64,000 nucleotides of DNA from Marinisporobacter sp. (GCA_025210395.1 JAOARV010000036.1:1-64000), one strand, 5' to 3'. Positions 52,882 to 61,825 are shown, numbered from the stretch's first letter. Made by a program: numbers and translations. The notes: generated by a model from the sequence alone, not told the origin.

Positions 52882-53850
52882 TTAAATGTAAAAATCATGT
52901 AGCTCAATAGTTCTATAATATTTTCTATTATTTACGATCCAAAAGTCTTTAGATTTACGAGGATTTAAAAAGTATAAACAATCTCCAATATTGTTTTTTC
53001 CTTCTAAAGCCAATCTTGCTGCTTCTATACTTTCTTTAGCTGGTTCATCATAAATTCTTCCGTTTTTTACTGGGGTAAATTGAATTCCATAATTATCATC
53101 AAATACAACAGATTTAATTGTATTTGGAAATTCATCATTATATTTCCTATTGATAATCACATTAGCAACTGCCAATTTCCCATCAAAAGGTTCATTTTCC
53201 GCTTCAGCATGTACTAATCTTGAAAGCCAATACAAGTCTTCCTCTGAATAATTTTTATTCCTTTTCCTTGTATGAATATTTACCGTATGCGTATGCCCAT
53301 CCCATATTACATTACAATCAAATGCTTCCGCAACAAATCTAACGGGTACAAAGGTTCTTCCTTTGTATACATTAATAGGTGCATCTAACTCAACATTCGT
53401 TCCATTTACACTTGCACGCTTTGATCCCATTGGTAAGTATAGAGTCTTTTCATTATGTTTTAACATTGCTGTTTGCGTACTAGGTTCCCAGTTGATTTGT
53501 TGTACCTCTAAAGCCTCAGCAATGAATCGAATAGGTACAAAGGTACGAGAATTTTCTAGATAAGGTAATTGGTCTACTATAAGTTCTTTTCCATCTACTT
53601 TTATAGCGATCTTTTTTCCTTCTTTCACAGGATTGATTTTTATCAAATCCCCAGCATATAAAGTTTTCCCTATATCTTGATTGATCTTTTTTAGTTCATA
53701 TACATCCTTATCATATTTTTGTGATACTTTTTCATAGGTATCTCCTCGTTGAATGGTATGCATAACATAAGAATCTTGATCCTCTGCATAGATAGGCATG
53801 CTAGACAAGAGTAGTGCACAGAGAAAAATCAAAAAAAACAATTTCTTCAT
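52882..53850 (-). CDS. LysM / copper-amine-oxidase-like / SleB-type cell wall hydrolase
   Basis: 322 residues. Signal peptide (about 1-22), LysM at about 28-74 (HTIQRGDTYEKVSQKYDKDV), two stalk repeats of the copper amine oxidase N-terminal type (SRTFVPIRFIAEALEV and GRTFVPVRFVAEAFDC, about 75-190), then a Hydrolase_2 domain (about 205-322: LSRLVHAEAENEPFDGKLAV, NVIINR, QFTPV, ALEGKN). The catalytic Glu is expected in HAEAENEP. Such proteins hydrolyse cortex or peptidoglycan; the modules suggest wall attachment in a spore-forming lineage. Confidence 0.9.
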   Translation of the reverse strand: MKKLFFLIFLCALLLSSMPIYAEDQDSYVMHTIQRGDTYEKVSQKYDKDVYELKKINQDIGKTLYAGDLIKINPVKEGKKIAIKVDGKELIVDQLPYLENSRTFVPIRFIAEALEVQQINWEPSTQTAMLKHNEKTLYLPMGSKRASVNGTNVELDAPINVYKGRTFVPVRFVAEAFDCNVIWDGHTHTVNIHTRKRNKNYSEEDLYWLSRLVHAEAENEPFDGKLAVANVIINRKYNDEFPNTIKSVVFDDNYGIQFTPVKNGRIYDEPAKESIEAARLALEGKNNIGDCLYFLNPRKSKDFWIVNNRKYYRTIELHDFYI

Positions 53851-54167
53851 CGTATCTTCCCCCTATCATACTCATTCAAAATTATATCATTTATACAATT
53901 TTGCATACAATGTAAAAATAATAGAAAATTGCCCTCAAATTAGATGTACATGAAAAATATTCATTCCCTCTGATAAAATATCCACATATCCTCCACAAAA
54001 AAACATAAAACTCCTTTAAAGAGTTCTATGTTTTCTTAATTTTTATTTACATCATTGAATTAAATTATTTATATACTCCTATTGCATACCGTTTTAAAAC
54101 ATTCATATCTTTTGTTATATCTACTATGTAAAAATGATCTAAACAAAAATTATATTTAAATCATTAC
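53851..54167. other. Intergenic region with one terminator hairpin
   Basis: About 315 bp. The hairpin at 53995-54035 (AACATAAAACTC / GAGTTCTATGTT, T7 on the minus strand) probably ends the FG-GAP-type gene 130 bp upstream of it. Nothing else is visible in the AT-rich remainder. Confidence 0.5.
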
Positions 54168-54911
54168 TTATAATAAGCTCCTTATAGCTCTTTTCCTCAA
54201 AGCTAAGAATTCTCTTTTTGATGGATTTAATTTCTTAAGTGCCATTCCTTTTACTATGGATTTTAGAGCTTCTTTAGGTATTCCTCCATTGATTTGAGCA
54301 TCTGCAAGATAATACCAACCATAAGGACTTTCTGGTATTTCTTTTACCTTTTCCTTATAATACGGAATGACTCTTTCTATATAATACTTCCGAGAATCTT
54401 TCACATGTGTTAATTTTCTTCCATCCCAATGAACCAATTGAATATCATAAACATCACCTGTAATATGACTCCATAGCCCTAATTCTATAGACTTATCTTC
54501 TGCACTTTGAAAAGTATCTGCTTTGCTATAAGATAAACCATTGGCAATTTTTTTCATGGTATTTTTTTCCCAAGTATATAAATCCATATCTCCCCATATG
54601 TTTCCTATTTGCCAGCCTACCAAAAGATCTTTTTTACCGCTTCCTGTTATATCTGCAAAGTCCATATAATTTATACCATATCCAGCTCCTTTTATCGTTA
54701 GCTTATACCACTTACCATCATCTTCTTTTAAAACCATAGCATACATCTCACCTTGTAATTCATAAGTTACAATAATTTCATATTTCCCATCTCCATCTAA
54801 ATCTTCCATTTGAATAGCCTTAGCTGTTTTAGGATTTTCCGGTCTGATCATTCTTGCGTCATGAGGCAAAGCTTTTCTCACAAAACGATTTATTTGGAAT
54901 GATTTTTTCAT
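54168..54911 (-). CDS. FG-GAP/VCBS-repeat-like protein with TPR-like tail
   Basis: About 247 residues without a clear signal peptide. MEDLDGDGKYEIIVTYE and MDFADITGSGKKDLLVGWQ are two FG-GAP-type calcium-binding beta-propeller repeats; a third, weaker one follows near 110-150. The last 60 residues (PYGWYYLADAQINGGIPKEA) read like one TPR hairpin. Start ATG with AAAGGAGAG. Some clostridial homologues have a role in spores or the surface, but the function is unknown. Confidence 0.65.
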   Translation of the reverse strand: MKKSFQINRFVRKALPHDARMIRPENPKTAKAIQMEDLDGDGKYEIIVTYELQGEMYAMVLKEDDGKWYKLTIKGAGYGINYMDFADITGSGKKDLLVGWQIGNIWGDMDLYTWEKNTMKKIANGLSYSKADTFQSAEDKSIELGLWSHITGDVYDIQLVHWDGRKLTHVKDSRKYYIERVIPYYKEKVKEIPESPYGWYYLADAQINGGIPKEALKSIVKGMALKKLNPSKREFLALRKRAIRSLL

Positions 54912-55188
54912 AGACGATTCTCTCCTTTTATTCATTTTGTACATTATATGTATTAACGTAAAAAGAAATTATCTATTTATAAAGATTCTTTGTATCTTTG
55001 AAAAATTAAGATTTATATGAACTTCCTTTCTCATTTATTTTTTAATTTTTTTTATAAAAAAATGTTTTAACCAACTTTCCATGGGTAGATATAAAGTATG
55101 TGAAAAAGAAAGATGATTCAAAATGAGAGTTCTTGAAAATCATCCACTCATATAAACATAAAAATCGAAAATACAGGAGGAGTTTGAT

Positions 55189-55737
55189 ATGAAAAAATTT
55201 GTTTGCAAAGTCTGTGGTTATGTACACGAAGGAACAGAGGCACCAGATGTTTGCCCTCAATGTAAAGTATCTAAGGAAAATTTCGTTCTTCAAGAAGGTG
55301 GCGATTTAGCATGGGCAGATGAGCATTTCGTAGGAAGTGCCAAAGATGTAGACGAGGAAGTTTTAAAAGGACTTCGCAACAATTTCATGGGAGAATGTAC
55401 TGAAGTAGGAATGTATTTAGCAATGAGTCGTCAAGCTGATCGTGAAGGATATCCTGAAATTGCCGAAGCTTATAAGAGAATCGCTTTTGAAGAAGCAGAG
55501 CACGCTGCAAAGTTCGCTGAATTATTAGGTGAAGTAGTTACTAATAGTACAGAGAAAAACCTACAAATGAGAGTAGACGCAGAACATGGTGCTTGTACTG
55601 GTAAAAAAGAATTAGCTACGCTAGCTAAAAAATTAAATCTAGATGCAGTTCATGATACTGTTCATGAGATGTGTAAAGATGAAGCTAGACACGGAATGGC
55701 TTTCCAAGGATTACTTAAGAGATACTTTGGAAAATAA
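55189..55737 (+). CDS. Reverse rubrerythrin (rubredoxin domain first)
   Basis: 182 residues. An N-terminal rubredoxin-like domain has Cys6, Cys9, Cys22 and Cys25 ([21 protein letters not shown]). A ferritin-like diiron domain follows with [18 protein letters not shown] and [10 protein letters not shown]. This order is reversed with respect to classical rubrerythrin and defines the clostridial O2 and H2O2 reductase. AGGAGG is 8 bp before the ATG. A single gene with its own terminator; last recognisable housekeeping gene before the accessory block. Confidence 0.94.
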   Translation: MKKFVCKVCGYVHEGTEAPDVCPQCKVSKENFVLQEGGDLAWADEHFVGSAKDVDEEVLKGLRNNFMGECTEVGMYLAMSRQADREGYPEIAEAYKRIAFEEAEHAAKFAELLGEVVTNSTEKNLQMRVDAEHGACTGKKELATLAKKLNLDAVHDTVHEMCKDEARHGMAFQGLLKRYFGK

Positions 55738-55820
55738 GAATAACAACGAAAAACTGTCTTTGACAGTAGGTAAATCAAGGGTTTACTGATTGTCAAGACA
55801 TTAAAAATTTATAAGCAAAT

Positions 55821-55857
55821 GAGGGAAATGTATATATGGTATGCATTTCCCTTTTTT
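55821..55857 (+). terminator. Terminator of the reverse rubrerythrin gene
   Basis: GAGGGAAATG / CATTTCCC with T6, about 85 bp past the stop. Its arm sequence GGGAAA recurs in the palindrome 70 bp further on. Confidence 0.75.
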
Positions 55858-55923
55858 AGATTTTTGAAAATCTCAAGGGAAATCCGCGGGAAAAATAGGT
55901 AATTTTTAGGGTTAAAAAAGATA

Positions 55924-55947
55924 ACTCAAGGGAAATTTCCCTTGAGT
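55924..55947. repeat. Perfect 24-bp palindrome at the edge of the accessory block
   Basis: Arm ACTCAAGGGAAA followed directly by its complement. A partial copy of the arm (CTCAAGGGAAATCC) lies 50 bp to the left. On the minus strand TATCTTTTTT follows, so it could be a backup terminator for the recombinase gene; a recombination site is the other possibility. Confidence 0.65.
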
Positions 55948-55972
55948 AGCCTTATTTTTAGAAAAATATGAT

Positions 55973-56001
55973 ATAGGGTAAGAGCAAAGCCCTTACCCTA
56001 T
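55973..56001. repeat. Inverted repeat downstream of the tyrosine recombinase gene
   Basis: ATAGGGTAAG / CTTACCCTAT around a 9-nt spacer. Second of three consecutive hairpins between 55924 and 56055. No T-run follows, so it is not an evident terminator. Confidence 0.55.
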
Positions 56002-56020
56002 TAAAAACCCTGAAAAGATA

Positions 56021-56055
56021 TAAAAAACTTCCTAACCCTTAGCTAGGAAGCTTTA
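56021..56055 (-). terminator. Terminator of the tyrosine recombinase gene
   Basis: Minus strand CTTCCTA / TAGGAAG followed by TTTTTTAT, overlapping the stop codon. Confidence 0.75.
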
Positions 56056-56623
56056 TATGTCTCTGAAGTGCCTGCTCTACCTCTCTAGGTTGAACTGAAA
56101 GATAATGCTGTGTCACTGCTACAGTAGAGTGTTGAAGTAATTGTCTTACTAATTCAACATTGTAATTATTATCATTATATATAGATATTGCGAAATATTT
56201 CCTAAAACTGTGAGTGGAAATTTTTTCTAACCCTAAATATTCAGTAACACTTTTCAAATGCTTCTGTATTTGTCTTACAGTAATAGAAAATAGTCTTTGA
56301 TTAGGTTTAATACTGTTTTCTAATGCATAGGTTTGTAGATAAGTATAAATTTCAGCGGGAACAGTGAAATCTCTAATTTTTCCTGTTTTCTGTTCTTGAA
56401 TATTTAACTCATATCTATTACCACTCCTTATGATATCTGATAATCTCAAATTGACTATATCTCCAATTCTTAATCCGAGGTTTGCTTGCAAAGTAAGTGC
56501 CGTTGCTATTCTATTGTTCGGTTTTATTTGCTTTCCATCTTCTGTTGTAAGTCCAATGCTAATGGTTTTGATTATTAAACAAAATTCCTCGTCTGTCAAA
56601 ACTTTTGTTTTTATATTAGCCAT
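56039..56623 (-). CDS. Short tyrosine recombinase (catalytic domain only)
   Basis: 194 residues from the ATG after GGGAGGGGG. All catalytic residues are visible: Arg in LGLRIGDIVNL, Lys in QEQKTGK, HSFRKYF (His-X-X-Arg), LLQHSTVAV (His) and TQHYL (Tyr). It lacks the N-terminal core-binding (SAM-like) domain of XerC/XerD or phage integrases, so it is a minimal recombinase. It faces outward toward the rubrerythrin gene with three hairpins after it. It may resolve, invert or integrate the element; which one is not known. Confidence 0.88.
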   Translation of the reverse strand: MANIKTKVLTDEEFCLIIKTISIGLTTEDGKQIKPNNRIATALTLQANLGLRIGDIVNLRLSDIIRSGNRYELNIQEQKTGKIRDFTVPAEIYTYLQTYALENSIKPNQRLFSITVRQIQKHLKSVTEYLGLEKISTHSFRKYFAISIYNDNNYNVELVRQLLQHSTVAVTQHYLSVQPREVEQALQRHIKLPS

Positions 56624-56778
56624 CTTGATATCCCCCTCCCTGTCAATGAATTTTCTCCAAAAGTTCTTATTTATAACTACTGAAAGTTCGTATTCTTCTA
56701 ATCCCAAATCTGGAATCAGCTTATTTTCTCATAGTTCGTATGATATACATTATACGAACTAAATTTTTACTGTAATTT

Positions 56779-57327
56779 TTATTCTCTGTCAATGTTTTTA
56801 AGTTCCCTGTAAAGAGTGGATGTAGAAATACCTGTAATACGCTTAATATCTTTAATTTTATAGCCTAGTTTATACAGTTTTATAGCATCTGATATTTTAG
56901 TTGTATCTTTCTTTCTACCTAGTCTTCCTTCTAATTTTGCCTTTTCAATTCCTTTGATTCTTTTTACATCTTTCCAGTAACTGTCTATTCTCATAAAATC
57001 TTTTAATGCTAAATAATAAGTTTCATAAGCATACTCTGGTTCTTCTAATGAAACTAATTCAATCCCATTTTTTTCTAAATAGGTTAAGGTTTTAATAAGG
57101 TCATTAAAATTATTAGATATATCCCCTATACTTCTGACTATTAGCGTATCTTTTGATTTTATAACCGTTTTTATTAATTTTCTTAAATCTGGTCTTTCTT
57201 TACTATCAATCCCATCCACAAATATTTGACTTTCTTCCATTTTTGATTCCTGTAGTAGTTTTATAAGCGAACTATTTTCTATATTAATACCCCGCATTGT
57301 ATTCTCTTGCATATACGCATATATCAT
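56779..57327 (-). CDS. Serine-recombinase homologue lacking catalytic residues
   Basis: 182 residues. The fold of the resolvase N-domain is recognisable (IYAYMQENT, IFVDGIDSKERPDLRKLI, DLIKTLTYLEKNGIELVSLEE) and a C-terminal Hin-type HTH is clear (GRLGRKKD, ISDAIKLYKLGYKIKDIKRI). However the YxRVST motif reads YAYMQENT (catalytic Ser and Arg gone) and the DRLGR motif reads GDISN. It cannot cut DNA by the usual route, so it is probably a DNA-binding regulator. GGGAGGTG precedes the chosen ATG. It lies beside the iteron-like array, a possible target. Confidence 0.82.
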   Translation of the reverse strand: MIYAYMQENTMRGINIENSSLIKLLQESKMEESQIFVDGIDSKERPDLRKLIKTVIKSKDTLIVRSIGDISNNFNDLIKTLTYLEKNGIELVSLEEPEYAYETYYLALKDFMRIDSYWKDVKRIKGIEKAKLEGRLGRKKDTTKISDAIKLYKLGYKIKDIKRITGISTSTLYRELKNIDRE

Positions 57328-57366
57328 TTTATTCCGCACCTCCCTATGGAAACATTTTCTAAACAT

Positions 57367-57628
57367 CTAGAGTATTTAGGAATACTTTAATCTCTAAAGT
57401 ATTTGATATTCCCATTAATTTTCATAGATTCCCAGATTCCCAACTTTTCCACTTTCTTTTTTCGGAAAATATACTCATAAAAATAGCTTTTCTAGAAAAA
57501 GGAAAAAACATTAATGGGAATTCCCAAATTCAATTTTGTTTTAATTTCTAGAGATTCTAATATTCCTATATACTCTAGAGATTTTGAAATTCCCATATGT
57601 CCTAGAGTTTCTAAAAATATTATTTAAA
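57367..57628. repeat. Iteron-like direct repeats, 27-bp period
   Basis: CTAGAG or CTAAAG begins at 57367 and 57394, and again at 57548, 57575 and 57602: exact 27-bp spacing within each of two blocks. Units resemble CTAGAGATTTTGAAATTCC plus CATAT. Between the blocks, ATTCCCATTAAT (57409-57420) is mirrored by ATTAATGGGAAT (57510-57521). The AT-rich, gene-free setting resembles replication origins or partition sites. The last unit touches the stop of the next gene. Confidence 0.7.
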
Positions 57629-57916
57629 AACCCTTATAATCCTTATATCTGCTATACTAACTTCCATTTCTTCTCCTGTTAGTTCATTGAAAACTAGAAT
57701 AATATCTTCTGGAGTTCTACCTAGCAACTTAAAATCCTTATATGTAGCTGATATCATGGTTTTATTATAGAGTTCTATATATAGAGTAAATCTTTTCAGT
57801 AGCATTGTTAGCATTCTTTTCGTTATGTGATTTTCATTTGTCATTACTACAAACTCTGCCGGCTCTAACCCTGTAATTCTGTGTTCTTTTGTACTGTTTA
57901 TTATCTGTTTTTGCAT
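57620..57916 (-). CDS. Unrecognised 98-residue protein
   Basis: 98 residues, no membrane segment or signal. It alternates short helices and strands (TGLEPAEFVVMTNENHITK, KDFKLLGRTPEDIILVFNEL, EVSIADIRIIRVF), like a small compact domain. GGGGGAG is 7 bp before the ATG. It is 49 bp downstream of the acidic 164-residue protein gene and adjacent to the iteron-like array. Function unknown. Confidence 0.6.
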   Translation of the reverse strand: MQKQIINSTKEHRITGLEPAEFVVMTNENHITKRMLTMLLKRFTLYIELYNKTMISATYKDFKLLGRTPEDIILVFNELTGEEMEVSIADIRIIRVFK

Positions 57917-57965
57917 CTATATCTCCCCCTTTTTCATTGGCAGTAGGGCAAAATGCCCTACTTAT

Positions 57966-58460
57966 CTAAAAAGCTAATTCTTCTTCATCCTCCCAATCAT
58001 CTTCATCATCTTCGTCATTAAGCTGGTTGAAGTATTCTAATAATTCCTCATCATTTTCATTGAATTTTTGCTCTATCATACTGTTGATAAGTTCTTGTAA
58101 TGAGTTCAAATCCTCATTTTCAACAACAGTGAGTACATCCTTATACCCCTTTTCCTCAGAAGTATTATCTATCAGTGTTGATAATACTAATTGTGCCCCC
58201 ATAGCTTGAATGTCATCTAGTGAAATAGTGACACCAGCACATCTATGCTGGAACATATGTACCACAAGTGCTGCAAGTTGTTGATTTAGCGGTATTTTGA
58301 CTGTTGCTTGTGGTATGTAGTGAAACGGTTTTTGATTTTGTTGAAACATTCTTTCCACATCCTTTTCTTTGTTATAATTAAGATAATTTTTATTGTCCAC
58401 GATTTTATGGAGGGTGTCCAAAAGTTCCTTTTCACCTTTTTTTATTCCTAATGTGTCCAT
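57966..58460 (-). CDS. Unrecognised 164-residue protein with acidic tail
   Basis: 164 residues. The centre (residues 45-100: PQATVKIPLNQQLAALVVHM) looks globular; the last 35 residues are strongly acidic (NDEDDEDDWEDEEELAF), as in DNA-mimic or chaperone-type proteins. The start is uncertain: the first ATG has a weak ribosome binding site, and an ATG at 58349 (MFQQNQKPF) has AAGGA upstream. Function unknown. Confidence 0.55.
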   Translation of the reverse strand: MDTLGIKKGEKELLDTLHKIVDNKNYLNYNKEKDVERMFQQNQKPFHYIPQATVKIPLNQQLAALVVHMFQHRCAGVTISLDDIQAMGAQLVLSTLIDNTSEEKGYKDVLTVVENEDLNSLQELINSMIEQKFNENDEELLEYFNQLNDEDDEDDWEDEEELAF

Positions 58461-59030
58461 TCAAAAAATTCATAAAACCCCATCATAAATTTTGCCATTT
58501 CAGACAAACATCCGAAGAATCAACCTCGCTATATACACTAAAAAACCATCCTACAAAATTAGAATGATTTTTTAGTGTATTCGATTTTTACCTTGCTCTA
58601 TTCGTATCCTCTAGCCTCATCTTTATATCTCTATCTATCTGTCTTCTTTTTCGTATAACTTTGTCTGTATTTGTTTCTTTTAATTTAGGTTTTCCAGATT
58701 ATTTATTACAGTTTCTTCTCCTATTCTTATCTGCTCTATGCATCCATTTATGCGTAAAATTCAATTTCAACTGTAGAATCGATTGTTTACATACCCCATT
58801 TTATATTGATTTTACTGACTTTAATTCATAGAAATATATATTCCTTTTTTATTTTTGCACTATTTTCTATATGCAATTTTAACCTATATATAAAAGGAGT
58901 GGTTTAAGTTTTGTAAACCTAGCCACTGCCTGAATAAACACATGATTTTTTCTAGAATAAGTAGTACTTTTTATGCTTTTGGGTATATATCTTAATCTCA
59001 TTTTGTAAACTAATCTTGACTTTTACTTTG
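58461..59030. other. 570-bp gene-free region in the accessory block
   Basis: An inverted repeat ATACACTAAAAAA / TTTTTTAGTGTAT at 58533-58580 looks like a terminator for the 189-residue protein gene further upstream on the minus strand. TTTTGTAAAC occurs twice near 58909 and 59002. No ORF with a ribosome binding site was found; no RNA gene recognised. Confidence 0.45.
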
Positions 59031-59591
59031 TCAATCGACCTTACCCTTATCACTTTTCTTACGTGGATAGGGAATATTATGTTCTTTTAAAACCCTGTAA
59101 ACATACTGTCTGCTTACTTTTGCTACTGATACTATTTGATTAATACTCATATTAGCTTTCTTACATCCTATAATCAGCTCTACTGTATCTGAGGATTTCA
59201 CCTTTTTTTTATTGATTCCATTTTTCTTTTTATAATTACATATCACTTTGTATATATAATCACGTTTCGCTTCTGTTAGTAATGCTATCTCATCATAACT
59301 TTTGCCTTTAGAAAAATATATCTCAATTTGTTCTTTAATGGTTGGTATCTTACCATTAGTACTGTTTTTTAATTCCTCAATTTGTTCCTGTTTATATATA
59401 TCATATCGTCTTGCAACTAATTCTTTATTTCTTGCTAACTCATTCTCATATGCTTCTTTTAATTCCTTTAGCTTAGCATTAGATTTTGCAAGTTTAAAAA
59501 CTATTTCACCTTTATGTGAAATTAGATTTGCATCATCTGTAAACCTGATTTCTTTATTTTGTTCATTACTCTTATAAGAATGTATCATCAT
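59031..59591 (-). CDS. DNA-binding-like protein with two HTH motifs
   Basis: About 186 residues. A charged coiled coil (about 30-80, AKLKELKEAYENELARNKEL) leads to two helix-turn-helix-like units: KSYDEIALLTEAKRDYIYKV and MSINQIVSVAKVSRQYVYRV. The repeated pattern suggests sigma-region-like or transposase-like HTH pairs. It ends in a basic tail (RKKSDKGK). It overlaps the upstream 142-residue ORF by about 20 bp. A regulator of the element is likely; no family is recognised. Confidence 0.6.
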   Translation of the reverse strand: MMIHSYKSNEQNKEIRFTDDANLISHKGEIVFKLAKSNAKLKELKEAYENELARNKELVARRYDIYKQEQIEELKNSTNGKIPTIKEQIEIYFSKGKSYDEIALLTEAKRDYIYKVICNYKKKNGINKKKVKSSDTVELIIGCKKANMSINQIVSVAKVSRQYVYRVLKEHNIPYPRKKSDKGKVD

Positions 59592-60000
59592 TAACCCCAT
59601 CCATTCTTTTATTTTTTAAAACACTATTTTTTAGTAGCTGAATTTTTATGATACCCAAAACATTATATACTGCACCCAGTACAACCATAATATTATGCTT
59701 TGACCCATCACTTACCTTAAAAATCGCACCTATCTTGTCAGATAAAACATTTGGTTCAAAACCAAACTCAATATCAATTTCCTCTGCGATTGATAGAACT
59801 TCTTCTTCTGTTACTACTTCTTCATTTTTCACCATTGTTTTAAGCATATCTACCTTCTCAAATATCTCCAGCAGTTTTTCTTCATTGGCATTAGTCATTG
59901 AATTGATTTTGCTTATTATTTGCTCTTTCATAGCCCCTCCAATCGGTGCTATTGTTATTATCTGTGTATCTATTAATTTCCCATCAACCTCTGTATACAT
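59572..60000 (-). CDS. Unrecognised 142-residue protein
   Basis: 142 residues, mostly helical (KINSMTNANEEKLLEIFEKV), with a hydrophobic stretch at about 104-124 (IMVVLGAVYNVLGIIKIQLL) that may be one amphipathic or membrane helix. GGGGAGG is 8 bp before the ATG. It is coupled by overlap to the HTH protein that follows. Function unknown. Confidence 0.55.
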   Translation of the reverse strand: MYTEVDGKLIDTQIITIAPIGGAMKEQIISKINSMTNANEEKLLEIFEKVDMLKTMVKNEEVVTEEEVLSIAEEIDIEFGFEPNVLSDKIGAIFKVSDGSKHNIMVVLGAVYNVLGIIKIQLLKNSVLKNKRMDGVNDDTFL

Positions 60001-60091
60001 CTTAATTTCCTCCCCTTTATTTTCACTTTTGACCTCATCTATATGAAGTTTAAGAGGTAGACATCTACTCTAGTCCACCCTTTTGCCCCCT

Positions 60092-60298
60092 TTACCATCT
60101 AGCCTTCCATTTTTGATGTGAATCTGACCAGAAAAAATTTTTAATATCCTCAGCTTCTATCTTTTCTAGCTCTAGTATATCTAAATAGGCTTTATAAGCT
60201 TTTTTCGCCTCTACATCTTTAGGTAACTGATTCTTTACCGTTTGACCTGTTGTCTCAACCAGCAAGTCTGATATGAGACTTATCTTTACTCTTTTCAC
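60092..60298 (-). CDS. Unrecognised 68-residue protein
   Basis: GTG start with a perfect AGGAGG 8 bp upstream. Helical, with a basic C-terminus ending KARW. It is between the 100- and 142-residue protein genes on the same strand. Function unknown. Confidence 0.5.
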   Translation of the reverse strand: MKRVKISLISDLLVETTGQTVKNQLPKDVEAKKAYKAYLDILELEKIEAEDIKNFFWSDSHQKWKARW

Positions 60299-60369
60299 TT
60301 ACTATACCTCCTTTATAAATTTATTGTTTTCATTTATGCATATATTTTCATCTGTATTTGTCCATTCCT

Positions 60370-60672
60370 TTATTCTTCTACTTCACCAAACAATTCAATG
60401 TAATCATCTACATGTAAATGCTTTTCAGCCCATTCTTTCGCCTCTAATGTTGATAAAGGTATTATTGCAGCACAATCTTGAATTCTTGTGTAATACTTAC
60501 CATACTTTGAGAAAGGCATACCTCTCCCATAAAGGAACATTTGTCCTGTCTTTTTTAAATAAAGTTCTTCCTCATAGTAATAAGCATCCGTACTTAAGTG
60601 TTCACTTTGATAATCCCCTACTAGCTTTGCTGTGTCTGTGTTGTACATCTTTCCTTTAATAATCATTTTCAT
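60370..60672 (-). CDS. Small protein of a type common on clostridial mobile elements
   Basis: 100 residues. The pattern MYNTDTAKLVGDY, YYYEEELYLKKTGQMFLYGRG, IIPLSTLEAKEWAEKHLHVDDY is one I recall from uncharacterised proteins of conjugative elements and plasmids in Lachnospiraceae and Clostridiaceae (two-strand N-terminus, a KxGxxFLYG hairpin, then EAKEWAEKH helix). AGGAGG is upstream. Role unknown; useful mainly as a marker of mobile DNA. Confidence 0.65.
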   Translation of the reverse strand: MKMIIKGKMYNTDTAKLVGDYQSEHLSTDAYYYEEELYLKKTGQMFLYGRGMPFSKYGKYYTRIQDCAAIIPLSTLEAKEWAEKHLHVDDYIELFGEVEE

Positions 60673-60745
60673 TTTTTCTTCCTCCTATTTTGTGTGATTG
60701 TTCTTTAATACTTCTTATTCAATTCCAACTTTATACTTCTTTTTA

Positions 60746-61618
60746 TTAGCTAACTTCAAATTTATCTAACCATATCGTTTCTTTTATTTCTTGCTCATCC
60801 ATCGTTGTTAAAATTACTTCATTATTGTTTGGTAATAGCATACATTCTATCTCTAAAACTCTAACATCTAATTCTTTCAATTCTTTTATCGCGCTCCATA
60901 CTGTTTCATTAGCAAGTTTAGTATTTGTATTTAATGCTAAATTTGCTAATGTTGAGTCTATGTATGAGTTAACATCTAAATAACCCTGCTGTATTAAATC
61001 ATAAATACCAAAGTCTTTCACATATCTATCTAATTTCTTAACCATCTCTGTTAGTACCACTTCTGTTTCTTCTCTTGAAATACCTTGGTTTAGATAGCAT
61101 ACTTTAGGTGCTAACCAGTTTAAAACTTCATTATACTTTCCTATTAATAAATCATTTACATTTATATTGTCTGTTAATATCTCTAAACCATCAAAACCCT
61201 TATATGTATCAAATATTATGTAGTACTCTAATAGAAAGAGTTTTATTTTTTCTTTCATCACTCTTACTATAAAATCTTTTATTTCTTTTTTTGTTTTTAT
61301 TTCATTTATAACCTTAATTATAATTTCTTCTAATACCAGTTCTTTTCCATATGCTCTTTGCAGATACTCTAATTTCTCTTCTGATGAATATTGGTTATAA
61401 AATGTATTTAATCTATCTCTTATTAATAAATCGCTATACTTTTGTACTTGCTTTTTTGCTGTGTCCATTTTATAAAATTCTTCAAGTCTCTTTTTAGCTG
61501 TTGCTAATATATTTTCTTCTACTCCATTTAATCTTTGTGCCATTTTACATTCCCCTCTCTTTTCTTTGTTTACCTCTTTTATTTCCGCTGGCTTTCCTAC
61601 TGCTAATCTTTTTATCAT
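60746..61618 (-). CDS. Unrecognised 290-residue protein
   Basis: About 290 residues, soluble, mainly helical and lysine/glutamate-rich (ATAKKRLEEFYKMDTAKKQV, EIKTKKEIKDFIVRVMKEK). No catalytic motif stands out. I take the ATG 7 bp after AAGGAG. It is the first of the leftward genes of the block, divergent from the HTH-containing gene at 61826. Function unknown. Confidence 0.6.
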   Translation of the reverse strand: MIKRLAVGKPAEIKEVNKEKRGECKMAQRLNGVEENILATAKKRLEEFYKMDTAKKQVQKYSDLLIRDRLNTFYNQYSSEEKLEYLQRAYGKELVLEEIIIKVINEIKTKKEIKDFIVRVMKEKIKLFLLEYYIIFDTYKGFDGLEILTDNINVNDLLIGKYNEVLNWLAPKVCYLNQGISREETEVVLTEMVKKLDRYVKDFGIYDLIQQGYLDVNSYIDSTLANLALNTNTKLANETVWSAIKELKELDVRVLEIECMLLPNNNEVILTTMDEQEIKETIWLDKFEVS

Positions 61619-61735
61619 TTTCATTCTCCTTTTGTTTTTATTATTTTTTGTGTCCCTTAACTTGTTTTCATTCTAACATCAATCTTTTATAAAATATTTT
61701 TGTGCAAGTTACACCCGATTTTTTACATATCTTAA

Positions 61736-61765
61736 TTGACATTATTATTAAAAAGATAGTAAAAT
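61736..61765 (+). promoter_or_regulatory. Promoter of the rightward accessory genes
   Basis: TTGACA (61736-61741), 18 bp, TAAAAT (61760-61765), 60 bp before the gene at 61826. Confidence 0.7.
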
Positions 61766-61825
61766 CAGGTTAAGCCTAATTCAAACTATAAAAATAAGCT
61801 TTAATATGTATAGGAGGCTCATTCT

